DNA of 64,000 nt, from positions 2,852,001-2,916,000 of the forward strand of contig AP025576.1 of assembly GCA_022845955.1 (NCBI GenBank), given 5' to 3'. This DNA is from Lachnospiraceae bacterium (GTDB lineage Bacteria; Bacillota; Clostridia; Lachnospirales; Lachnospiraceae). Below the pieces are notes generated by a model. The model saw only the letters and a program-made list of their open reading frames with translations. It had not been told where the DNA came from and searched no databases. Numbering within the stretch: position 1 is the first letter of the stretch; each line of letters opens with the position of its first letter. This document shows positions 19,419-25,655 of this stretch, in pieces. A program made the position numbers and the translations under genes.

Positions 19419-19708
19419 ATCTCCGCAAGCACCCCCTTTATTTCCTCTATGTCCTCTTGGTATGCGTTCCCCGTCGCGTTCACGCGGCGGGCTATCTGGT
19501 TGACGTTGACACCGATTTTCTGTATCTCTGCGGTCATTGCCTTTATATCGGCGTGGTCTATCTGAATGATATACCCGTCAATGGCAATCTTCCGCAGATA
19601 TGCCGCCATGTTCCGGGTGGGAACGAGCTTCATTTTTTCCAGTATTAAATCCCGTTCCGCTTCCGTCACTCTGAATTTGATTTGCACCGTCCTTTTCCGT
19701 CCGTCCAT
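19379..19708 (-). CDS. mobC: MobC-like relaxosome accessory protein
   Basis: 109 residues from MDGRKRTVQIKFRVTEAERD, with a ribbon-helix-helix-like N-terminus and the MobC motif GVNVNQIARRVN. The start at 19708 follows AAAGGAG. MobC proteins bind oriT and help the relaxase open the nick region. Copy B of the oriT-like repeat lies directly upstream (19735-19835). Confidence 0.85.
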   Translation of the reverse strand: MDGRKRTVQIKFRVTEAERDLILEKMKLVPTRNMAAYLRKIAIDGYIIQIDHADIKAMTAEIQKIGVNVNQIARRVNATGNAYQEDIEEIKGVLAEIWRLQRLSLLKAP

Positions 19709-19734
19709 TGCTTCGCTCCTTTCCTTTCCGTTCC

Positions 19735-19835
19735 GAGGGTTTGGGACACTTCCCAACAAGCAATTTTCAACCGACGCGCCGCAGCGCGGGAGGGGGAAAA
19801 TACGGAAGTGGGTACCCGCTTCCTATGCTTGCTAT
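19735..19835 (-). repeat. oriT-like sequence, copy B, upstream of mobC
   Basis: Oriented toward mobC. It contains a near-palindrome centred on GGTACC (19803-19822), a GC hairpin (about 19773-19789) and a TGGGA-N3-TCCCA-type inverted repeat (about 19742-19754). Position before mobC and relaxase and its secondary structure make it the best oriT candidate. Copy A at 12776-12876 is its inverted duplicate. Confidence 0.65.
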
Positions 19836-19977
19836 GAATATTTTTATCCCTTATGCCCTTATGCCTTACTACGGAGCTATGCCCGGTTTTGCCAAACTTA
19901 CGCAAAAGAAAAACGCTGCAATCCTCAAAAAAGATTACAACGCTCTCTATACCCTGTTCACTTGTGACGGACACCTC

Positions 19978-20331
19978 TTATCTGCCCTCTGTTTCGACTT
20001 CCGCTATCTCCTTTGCCGTTGCGCTCACAATCCGTATGCCCTTATCGCTCATACCGTCAAGGAGCGCGTCAAGCTGCCGCCGCTGCGTGTTCTTTTCCGG
20101 CGGCGTTTCCAAAAGGAACTGGTCTACGGATATATTGTAGCGGAGCATAAGCTCAAAGAAAATCTGTAAACTTGGGTGCTGCCCCTTGTTCTCAATGTTC
20201 GCAAGGTAGCGCGGCGAGATAAACATTTCGTCGCTCACTTTCTTGCGGCTCTCCTTGCGCCCTGTCCGCGCCGCCTTTATCGCTGCCCCAAAAGCCTTGA
20301 AGTCGTATTTTGGTACTGGTCTTTTTGCCAT
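19978..20331 (-). CDS. XRE-family transcriptional regulator
   Basis: 117 residues with an N-terminal helix-turn-helix (GAAIKAARTGRKESRKKVSD...SPRYLANIENKGQHPS, residues about 10-55) and a second helical region (VDQFLLETPP). It stands between the mobilisation genes and the divergent resistance-type operon and could control either. The 140 bases between it and copy B hold no clear gene. Confidence 0.85.
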   Translation of the reverse strand: MAKRPVPKYDFKAFGAAIKAARTGRKESRKKVSDEMFISPRYLANIENKGQHPSLQIFFELMLRYNISVDQFLLETPPEKNTQRRQLDALLDGMSDKGIRIVSATAKEIAEVETEGR

Positions 20332-20425
20332 AATTATTCACCCTATTACATTTTACTGTTCACCTTTCTTCTTGGATATGTCTACACTGTTCTATTAGTT
20401 AGCCAAAATAATTCATATGTATATG

Positions 20426-20454
20426 TTGACAACTATCCGCTTTTTTTGTATAGT
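20426..20454 (+). promoter_or_regulatory. Strong sigma-A promoter for the KTR/methyltransferase operon
   Basis: Perfect -35 TTGACA (20426-20431), 17-base spacer, -10 TATAGT (20449-20454). Transcription should start near 20,461, immediately at the ribosome site of the leader peptide. Confidence 0.85.
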
Positions 20455-20477
20455 ATTATTAAAAGGGGGAAATGTTT

Positions 20478-20504
20478 ATGTTACATAGCATGCGTATTCG
20501 ATAA
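20478..20504 (+). CDS. Leader peptide MLHSMRIR (Arg-x-Arg stalling type)
   Basis: Eight codons and a stop, preceded by AGGGGGA at the right distance. The sequence is of the same form as the ErmD-type leader start MTHSMRLR, where an Arg-x-Arg motif stalls the ribosome when a macrolide is bound. The codons are part of the 5' arm of a long stem (20487-20507 with 20558-20576), so a stalled ribosome would change the fold of the leader RNA. An in-frame ATG at 20472 is too close to the ribosome site. Confidence 0.7.
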   Translation: MLHSMRIR

Positions 20505-20635
20505 GCATTGAAATCAAAAAAGATTTTTCCCATTTTCAATATGGGCTTTTTTGTCATGCTTATTTTGCGTATGCTATACAACAAAACTAACGATGTATAG
20601 ACATAGTATAAAAACTATGCCTTAATTTTGTTGTA
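20487..20635 (+). promoter_or_regulatory. Structured leader RNA between leader peptide and KTR gene
   Basis: Nested pairings are visible: 20487-20507 with 20558-20576 (long-range), enclosing a terminator-like hairpin (20515-20522 with 20546-20553, inner 20529-20533 with 20541-20545). Next comes 20577-20590 with 20622-20635 (13 of 14 bases), enclosing 20602-20607 with 20614-20619. Bases 20574-20580 can instead pair with 20594-20600. Such alternatives are typical of antibiotic-sensing attenuators. Confidence 0.65.
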
Positions 20636-20653
20636 GTGTTATATGTATAAATG

Positions 20654-20691
20654 CAGGTCAATGCTCATGTTGAGAATTGACCTGTATTTTT
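20654..20691 (+). terminator. Intrinsic terminator upstream of KTR gene (attenuator)
   Basis: A perfect 9-base stem (20654-20662 with 20676-20684) is followed by a seven-T run at 20687-20693. It lies only about 25 bases before the KTR start codon, with no gene upstream except the leader peptide, so it must be read through for the operon to be expressed. Confidence 0.8.
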
Positions 20692-20712
20692 TTGCGCAAA
20701 AGGAGAAATATT

Positions 20713-20892
20713 ATGCTTGAAAAATATTGGATAAAATGTCCAATTTGTAACGGAAAGACGAGGGTTCAAGTATTTTATAATACGGTATTAAGAAATTTTC
20801 CTCTTTTCTGCCCTAAATGTAAATTAACACATATCGTTGATGTTGAAAAATTAGAAATCATAATCAAAAACTCTGAAAAACAAACTTTTTAA
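20713..20892 (+). CDS. Cysteine-rich KTR-domain protein
   Basis: 59 residues with two CxxC pairs (CPICNGKTR and FCPKCKL) forming a zinc ribbon and the family's KTR motif. Small KTR proteins often sit beside antibiotic-resistance genes on clostridial mobile elements; their function is unknown. AAAGGAG precedes the ATG at 20713. It is the first gene after the attenuator and is followed 22 bases later by the methyltransferase. Its base composition is AT-rich compared with the ICE backbone. Confidence 0.8.
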   Translation: MLEKYWIKCPICNGKTRVQVFYNTVLRNFPLFCPKCKLTHIVDVEKLEIIIKNSEKQTF

Positions 20893-20914
20893 TTTTGAAA
20901 AGGAAGGATATTAA

Positions 20915-21904
20915 ATGAAACACTTACCTAAAAGTACACCTACGGAAATATTGAATGACCCATACGGATTTACTTACAAAGAAATGTCGGAAGTAATTGG
21001 AGAGGATAAAGCAAGAGCCTTATATACGGAATTATATAAACAGCCATTTCACAAAAAAAATCTATCAATATCAACAAAAAAAGTCTATAAAAGTAGCGAT
21101 ACTGAAAAGTATGTTTATGAATTGAAAGACAACAGGTATATCGAAACGGTTTTTATTAAACGGCGAGATGGTGGGACTGTTTGCGTAAGTACGCAAGTTG
21201 GTTGTTCTGTTGGCTGTATTTTTTGTGAGTCCGGACGCAATGGTTTTGTTCGTAATCTAACACCGTCTGAAATTGTGCAGCAGGTCATATTGATACGTCA
21301 AAAAGTAAATCGTATCGTTTTTATGGGAATGGGAGAACCTTTATTCAATTACGACAACTTGATTGCAGCAATCCATATTCTTCGAGATAGAAATGGACTT
21401 AACTTTCCAACCGACGGCATTACCGTATCAACAGTTGGTCCAGTTAATCAATTAAAAAAATTGCGCGAAGAACATCTAAAAATTCAGTTGACAATATCTT
21501 TACATGCAGCAACACAGGCTGCGAGAAACTGTATCATTCCTCATATGCACATGTACGCTATTGAAGATGTTGTTAAGCAAGCATTGTCCTATTCACAAAG
21601 GCATAATCGAAAAGTGGTATTTGCGTATTTACTTTTACCAGGTATAAATGACCGTTCCTCAGATATAAGGCAACTTGCAAAATGGTTTAAGGGCAAAAAT
21701 GTTATGATTAACGTGCTGCAATACAACCCGACGAGTAATTCAAAAATTAGAGCACCACAAAAACAAGAAATGGTTGCGTTCAAACATCAATTAGAGCAAA
21801 CAGGACTTGAAGTTACCATGAGAGTTTCTCATGGTAGAGAGATTAAAGCAGCTTGTGGACAATTAGCTAATACATATAATAAAGCCAAAAAACAACAAAA
21901 ATAA
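20915..21904 (+). CDS. Cfr/RlmN-family radical-SAM 23S rRNA methyltransferase
   Basis: 329 residues. The radical-SAM cluster motif CxxxCxxC (VGCSVGCIFCESG) is near residues 97-104; the family's first catalytic Cys is seven residues earlier (VCVSTQVGC) and the second is in KAACGQLANT near the end. FMGMGEPL and the SLHAATQAAR region are also conserved. These enzymes methylate A2503 of 23S rRNA: RlmN at C2, Cfr at C8 (resistance to PhLOPSA drugs). I cannot tell which from sequence alone. The AT-rich composition and inducible-type leader favour a resistance or drug-tolerance role. Confidence 0.85.
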   Translation: MKHLPKSTPTEILNDPYGFTYKEMSEVIGEDKARALYTELYKQPFHKKNLSISTKKVYKSSDTEKYVYELKDNRYIETVFIKRRDGGTVCVSTQVGCSVGCIFCESGRNGFVRNLTPSEIVQQVILIRQKVNRIVFMGMGEPLFNYDNLIAAIHILRDRNGLNFPTDGITVSTVGPVNQLKKLREEHLKIQLTISLHAATQAARNCIIPHMHMYAIEDVVKQALSYSQRHNRKVVFAYLLLPGINDRSSDIRQLAKWFKGKNVMINVLQYNPTSNSKIRAPQKQEMVAFKHQLEQTGLEVTMRVSHGREIKAACGQLANTYNKAKKQQK

Positions 21905-21934
21905 TTTAATTAAAAGAGCCAGACGCACAGACGC

Positions 21935-21986
21935 AGAGCCGATAATATGCAGTTTGAAATACTGCTGTTATCGGCTCTTTTTTGAT
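21935..21986 (+). terminator. Terminator after the methyltransferase gene
   Basis: An 11-base stem (21935-21945 with 21968-21978), extended by an inner 5-base stem (21949-21953 with 21961-21965), is followed by a T-run. It closes the attenuated operon. Confidence 0.85.
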
Positions 21987-22131
21987 TTTAATTTGTGCCC
22001 CCAATAACCATATTGGAGCAAAATCAGAACTGTTGCTTGTCGTTCTTTGATTTCCGCAGCAGCTTTGAAAAATCAAAGCCGCCGTTTCTTTTTATTTTCT
22101 GATGAAATGACGCGGTATCACTGTTAAAAGC

Positions 22132-22154
22132 GGCGGCTAAAGGAGGTAGCCGCC
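22132..22154 (+). promoter_or_regulatory. Hairpin presenting the ribosome site of a small gene
   Basis: A perfect 7-base GC stem (22132-22138 with 22148-22154) holds AAAGGAGGT in its 9-base loop, directly before the ATG at 22155. The 5' arm could instead pair with GCCGCCG at 22078-22084. This looks like a translational control element. Confidence 0.55.
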
Positions 22155-22265
22155 ATGAAGCACATACCCTATCGACAAAATCCGACGGTCATTGACTTAT
22201 CAAAAAAAGCCCGACCACCGTCGGGAACCTCTCCACCCTTGAATATGAACTGTCTAATCATCTAA
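22155..22265 (+). CDS. Small ORF upstream of the ICE sigma factor
   Basis: 36 residues (MKHIPYRQNPTVIDLSKKAR then PPSGTSPP and LNMNCLII). It has a strong ribosome site within a hairpin loop. There is no known domain. It sits between the methyltransferase terminator and tandem terminators before the sigma gene, so it may be a short regulatory or leader ORF. It could also be a fragment. Confidence 0.45.
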   Translation: MKHIPYRQNPTVIDLSKKARPPSGTSPPLNMNCLII

Positions 22266-22286
22266 ATACTACTTACAATACCTATA

Positions 22287-22371
22287 CGCCTGTCCGGGCT
22301 TTTCGGACAGGCGTATTTTGCTGCTCAAAAAATTTTTTGAAAAAAATCCGAAAATCTTCGGCGTTTTTTTC
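22287..22371 (+). terminator. Tandem terminator-like hairpins before the sigma factor
   Basis: The first hairpin is a perfect 10-base stem (22287-22296 with 22304-22313) followed by TATTTT. The second, about 22338-22371, has an A-rich arm, an inner CCGAA/TTCGG stem and a seven-T arm. Together they insulate or attenuate transcription into the sigma gene. Confidence 0.7.
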
Positions 22372-22440
22372 AAAAGGCAGTATTGCCCCGCGAAAAGGGG
22401 GAAGCACCACCAACTTTCCAACGAGAAAGGGGGTGAGAAT

Positions 22441-22872
22441 GTGGAACCTAATCGCAGGGAGTTTATAAAACAGTGCGCTTTCCAGAAGTTTTGCAATACG
22501 GTACTGCACAATGAAGCGTGTGACGCTCACAAAGAGCTGCACAGGCATAAGGCAAAGGAGATTACCTTTTCCGACTTGACCTTAGAAGAAGCGCGGCAGC
22601 TTCATACCTTTGATGAATATTTCAAAGGGGAAACCGCCTTTGAAAGAGCCGGGAAGAAAATCACGCCGAAGCTGCTTCTTGAAGCAATCCGTACTTTGCC
22701 GGAAGAAAAGCGCAAAGCCGTACTCCTGTACTATTTCGAGGGAATGAACGACACCGAGATTGCGGAGCTGTTCGATACGTCGAGAAGCACGATACAGTAC
22801 AGGCGGACAAGCTCTTTTGAGCTACTAAAAAAATATCTGGAGGAAAATGCTGATGAATGGGACGAATGGTAA
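22441..22872 (+). CDS. Sigma-70-family regulator of the ICE
   Basis: 143 residues from GTG at 22441, with AAAGGGGGTGAG upstream. The C-terminal half is a sigma region 4 helix-turn-helix (IRTLPEEKRKAVLLYYFEGM, then DTEIAELFDTSRSTIQYRR). This small sigma-like protein is standard before the HTH, xis and int genes in Tn1549/Tn916 relatives and likely controls element genes. The stop lies within the next gene's start region (20-base overlap). Confidence 0.82.
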   Translation: MEPNRREFIKQCAFQKFCNTVLHNEACDAHKELHRHKAKEITFSDLTLEEARQLHTFDEYFKGETAFERAGKKITPKLLLEAIRTLPEEKRKAVLLYYFEGMNDTEIAELFDTSRSTIQYRRTSSFELLKKYLEENADEWDEW

Positions 22873-23113
22873 CGAACCCGGCTACCCGGAAAAAGCCCTT
22901 GTTCCCTATCCTGTCATTTTGGCAGCGACAAAGGGCGACCCGGACGCTATGAAGATTGTCTTGCAGCATTTCAGCGGCTACATAGCCCGCCTCTCCATGC
23001 GGAAGCTGTACGACGAGCGCGGGAACGTCTATTTTGGCGTAGACCACGACATTCGGGAACGGCTGCAAGCAAAACTGATGATGGCTGTCCTCACCTTTAA
23101 GGCAGAGGAATAA
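22853..23113 (+). CDS. Helix-turn-helix ICE regulator (Tn916 ORF-like)
   Basis: 86 residues with PVILAATKGDPDAMKIVLQH, YIARLSMRKL and a DHDIRERLQAKLMMAVLTF helix, as in the sigma-region-like HTH proteins next to the sigma gene in Tn916-type elements. The ATG at 22853 is better spaced from GGAGG than the ATG at 22847. Likely a DNA-binding partner or regulator of transfer and excision genes. Confidence 0.72.
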   Translation: MNGTNGNEPGYPEKALVPYPVILAATKGDPDAMKIVLQHFSGYIARLSMRKLYDERGNVYFGVDHDIRERLQAKLMMAVLTFKAEE

Positions 23114-23564
23114 ACCGCAGCGGCGGCGGGACGCTTTCTCTCTCCCCCTTTTCCGTTCCGCTGCTGACGCGGCAGCAAAGCCATTCTGAACCTTGACAAA
23201 GAAAGCGGCGCAAGATAACGGCGGCGCAGCATAGGGCAAATCGGATACGTTCCTTTTGCGCCGAGCCATACGGCGGGTGCGCCATGACGCTATCCGGGTG
23301 AGGTTATCCCCACCCGGACAGCCGAGCGACCAACACCGCGCCGGAAAGCAAGTGTAGCGGCTTGCGGGCGACGACACGCAAAATATACAATGATACTTCC
23401 TTACAGCCACAGTCCGAGCGTTAAGAGCGTCGCAGGCAATGGGTAGGGCTGCATGAGAACCATGCGGGGGTGCAATTCCCATGAGGTTATGCTAATAACC
23501 GTCCGATTAAAGCTCTCTTTCTACTTTTGAAACTATTGTACTCTATTGAAAGGGGGACATTTTA
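23114..23564 (+). other. 451-base non-coding, structured-looking region before xis
   Basis: There is no gene with a credible ribosome site. I see several short hairpins: 23297-23303 with 23313-23319 (CCGGGTG/CACCCGG), a GCAAG/CTTGC pair near 23348-23365, and GGTTAT/ATAACC near 23484-23500. The motif GAGGTTAT occurs twice (about 23299 and 23481). It could be a regulatory RNA, arm-type protein sites for excision, or decayed sequence. No group II intron ends were recognised. Confidence 0.45.
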
Positions 23565-23768
23565 ATGAATATTACTGATGTGCCTATCTGGGAGAAGTAC
23601 ACGCTCACCATTGAGGAAGCGTCAAAATATTTCCGTATCGGGGAAAACAAGCTGCGTAAATTAGCGGAAGAAAACCCGGCTGCCGGGTGGGTGATTATGA
23701 ACGGCAACCGTATTCAAATCAAGCGAAAACAGTTTGAAAAATTCATTGACACTTTGGAAGTTATATAG
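23565..23768 (+). CDS. xis: Excisionase, Tn916 Xis type
   Basis: 67 residues with the winged-helix pattern [20 protein letters not shown] and a C-terminal basic part ([17 protein letters not shown]). It binds near the element ends and steers Int toward excision. AAAGGGGG precedes the ATG. int follows 80 bases later. Confidence 0.9.
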   Translation: MNITDVPIWEKYTLTIEEASKYFRIGENKLRKLAEENPAAGWVIMNGNRIQIKRKQFEKFIDTLEVI

Positions 23769-23775
23769 TGAAATC

Positions 23776-23818
23776 GAGCCTTGAATGTGGTATAATAGAT
23801 ACAAGCATATCAAGGCTC
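23776..23818 (+). promoter_or_regulatory. Hairpin with an extended -10 promoter in its loop, before int
   Basis: A perfect 9-base stem (23776-23784 with 23810-23818) is followed by TTTCC. TGGTATAAT (23788-23796), an extended -10 element, lies inside the loop with no good -35. The hairpin may end the xis transcript while the promoter starts a separate int transcript. Confidence 0.55.
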
Positions 23819-23848
23819 TTTCCGTCATGGAAAGGAGCATGACGAACA

Positions 23849-25042
23849 ATGTCGGAGAAAAGACGAGATAACAGGAACCGCATTTTACGCACAGGAGAGA
23901 GCCAGAGAAAAGACGGAAGATATGCTTACAAATATATAGATACCTTTGGGAACCCGCAATTTGTTTACGCTTGGAAGTTAGTACCTACCGACAAGACCCC
24001 GGCGGGAAAACGTGAAGATATTTCGCTTCGGGAAAAGGAAAAAGAGATACAGAAAGACCTTGACGACGGGATTGACACGTTGGGAAAGAAAATGACTGTC
24101 TGCCAACTCTACGCAAAGCAGATAAGGCACCGGGCAAATGTACGGCATGGCACAAAACAGGGGCGCAAGCAGCTTATGAGGATTTTGGAAGAAGATAGTC
24201 TTGGAGCTTGCAGCATTGAGAGCGTGAAGCTGTCCGACGCGAAAGAATGGGCTTTACGCATGAAAGATAAGGGCTATTCATTCAAGACAATCAACAATCA
24301 CAAGCGTTCTCTGAAAGCTGCCTTTTACACAGCCATACAGGACGATTGCATTAGGAAAAATCCCTTTGACTTCCAGTTGAACACCGTTTTAGAAGATAAC
24401 ACCGAACCAAAGGTACCTCTATCCCCAACACAGGAAGCGTCTTTCCTGTCCTTTGTGCAGAGTGATAAAGTCTATCAGAAGTATTACGACGAGATTATCA
24501 TACTGTTAGGAACAGGGCTTCGCATTTCTGAACTCTGCGGACTGACTGAAAGCGATATTGACTTTGAGCATAAGCTAATCAACGTAGACCACCAGCTTTT
24601 GAAAGTATCGGGAGTTGGGTATCATGTTGAAACGCCAAAGACAAAAAGCGGTATCAGACAAATTCCAATGAGTACCAAAGTCTATGAAGCGTTCAAGCGT
24701 GTGCTGAATGACAGGGGACGGGCAGACAATTTTATTGTCGGCGGTTACAGCAGATTTTTATTCCTTAACCGGAACGGGCTACCGAAAGTAGCAGTCAACT
24801 TTGAAACCATGTTCCGGGGGCTTGTGAAGAAGTACAACAAAAGCCATGAGGAAGCCTTACCGAAAGTGACAACGCCCCATACCCTACGCCATACGTTCTG
24901 TACCAATTTAGCAAACGCCGGAATGAACCCGAAAGCATTGCAGTATATCATGGGACATTCCAACATCAACATGACGCTGAACTATTACGCCCATGCTACC
25001 TCTGATAGTGCAATGGCAGAAATGGAACGGCTGATTGCTTAG
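23849..25042 (+). CDS. int: Tyrosine integrase, Tn916/Tn1549 type
   Basis: 397 residues. An N-terminal arm-binding domain (KDGRYAYKYIDTFGNPQFVY) and core-binding domain are followed by the catalytic domain with Arg in GTGLRISELCG, His-x-x-Arg in TPHTLRHTFCT and the tyrosine in NMTLNYYAHAT. It integrates the ICE into AT-rich sites with little specificity. It is full-length with all catalytic residues, so probably active. It is the last gene of the ICE. Confidence 0.95.
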   Translation: MSEKRRDNRNRILRTGESQRKDGRYAYKYIDTFGNPQFVYAWKLVPTDKTPAGKREDISLREKEKEIQKDLDDGIDTLGKKMTVCQLYAKQIRHRANVRHGTKQGRKQLMRILEEDSLGACSIESVKLSDAKEWALRMKDKGYSFKTINNHKRSLKAAFYTAIQDDCIRKNPFDFQLNTVLEDNTEPKVPLSPTQEASFLSFVQSDKVYQKYYDEIIILLGTGLRISELCGLTESDIDFEHKLINVDHQLLKVSGVGYHVETPKTKSGIRQIPMSTKVYEAFKRVLNDRGRADNFIVGGYSRFLFLNRNGLPKVAVNFETMFRGLVKKYNKSHEEALPKVTTPHTLRHTFCTNLANAGMNPKALQYIMGHSNINMTLNYYAHATSDSAMAEMERLIA

Positions 25043-25056
25043 TAGTAGATAGAGGT

Positions 25057-25078
25057 TTTACTACTTGATTTACTACTT
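25057..25078. repeat. Direct repeats near the ICE right end (arm-type sites)
   Basis: TTTACTACTT occurs at 25057-25066 and 25069-25078, with an inverted AGTAGTA at 25041-25047. Position and form resemble the arm sites bound by the N-terminal domain of Tn916-type Int. Confidence 0.5.
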
Positions 25079-25139
25079 TTGGACGCGAAAACATGAGGGG
25101 AAATGAGAATATATAAGAGCTTCTTCCGATTTGAAAAAT

Positions 25140-25172
25140 GCCGGAAAGCCTGTAAATACAGGCTATACCGGC
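25140..25172. repeat. Two-step hairpin at the ICE right end
   Basis: GCCGG/CCGGC (25140-25144, 25168-25172) encloses a 7-base stem (25147-25153 with 25158-25164). It lies between int and the inferred junction and may be a terminator or part of the att region. Confidence 0.5.
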
Positions 25173-25216
25173 TTATGAGAACTTATAAAGAGATAGTCAA
25201 AAACTATATTTTGATT

Positions 25217-25465
25217 TATACAAAAAACAATATGTATATTGAAGAAAGCAGTGGATTGGCAATTAATTATGGGGATAGGGAATTAGGAATGAATAAACGG
25301 ATGCTGGAAGCAATGAAGAACAAAAAAGTCAAAATCGTTACCGCATCAGATGCCCATATTCCTCAAGATGTGGGTAAGCTGATACCGGAAATGTATGATT
25401 ATCTGATGCAGGAAAAAGCGTATGCTCATTTTAATGATAATGAAAATATAGATGAATTTCATTGA
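25217..25465 (+). pseudogene. 3' fragment of a PHP-family phosphatase gene cut by the ICE
   Basis: 82 codons. The stretch IEESSGLAINYGDRELGMNK and later VKIVTASDAHIPQDVGKLIP match the C-terminal part of PHP-domain histidinol-phosphatase-like proteins, including the metal-binding SDAH motif. The reading frame runs back into ICE end sequence with no start of its own. The AT-rich TTTTGATTTATACAAAAAA (25211-25229) resembles a Tn916-family target, so the junction is probably there. The 5' part should lie left of the ICE, outside the window. Confidence 0.75.
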
Positions 25466-25544
25466 ACCGCATGGTATAATAAGTTTGTTGCTGAAAGCGT
25501 AAAACAGGAATAAAAATCAGTAAAAATAATTTCCAATTGGAAAA

Positions 25545-25573
25545 GGCGGAGTTGTAAACGGCTCCGTCTTTTT
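25545..25573 (+). terminator. Terminator between the PHP fragment and argJ
   Basis: A 7-base stem (25545-25551 with 25562-25568, one G-T pair) is followed by five T residues. Confidence 0.7.
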
Positions 25574-25655
25574 GTATAAATTACGGTTTTACAGTAACGT
25601 TTGAACAGGCTGAATTTCAGGATACGAAAGAGAAAAAAGAAAAGCAAGGAGAACC

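Larger units (their letters stand above)
1..25216. mobile_element. Tn1549/Tn916-family integrative conjugative element, right part
   Basis: Transfer genes (VirB6-like, PrgI, VirB4, CHAP hydrolase, TopB), ArdA/ArdC, MobC and relaxase, sigma factor, Tn916-type Xis and tyrosine Int lie in the order known for Tn1549-like elements. The left end, including the coupling protein, lies outside the window. The right end falls near 25,205-25,230, in an AT-rich target-like sequence next to a broken PHP gene. Base composition drops from GC-rich to AT-richer at the edge. The exact junction was not resolved. Confidence 0.85.

Noticed and set aside
20915..21904. Direct naming as cfr
   Set aside because: Key cysteines are shared by Cfr and RlmN; overall sequence differs from the Cfr I remember, so only the superfamily is claimed.
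23114..23564. Group II intron
   Set aside because: No reverse transcriptase, no recognisable domain V or typical 5' end.
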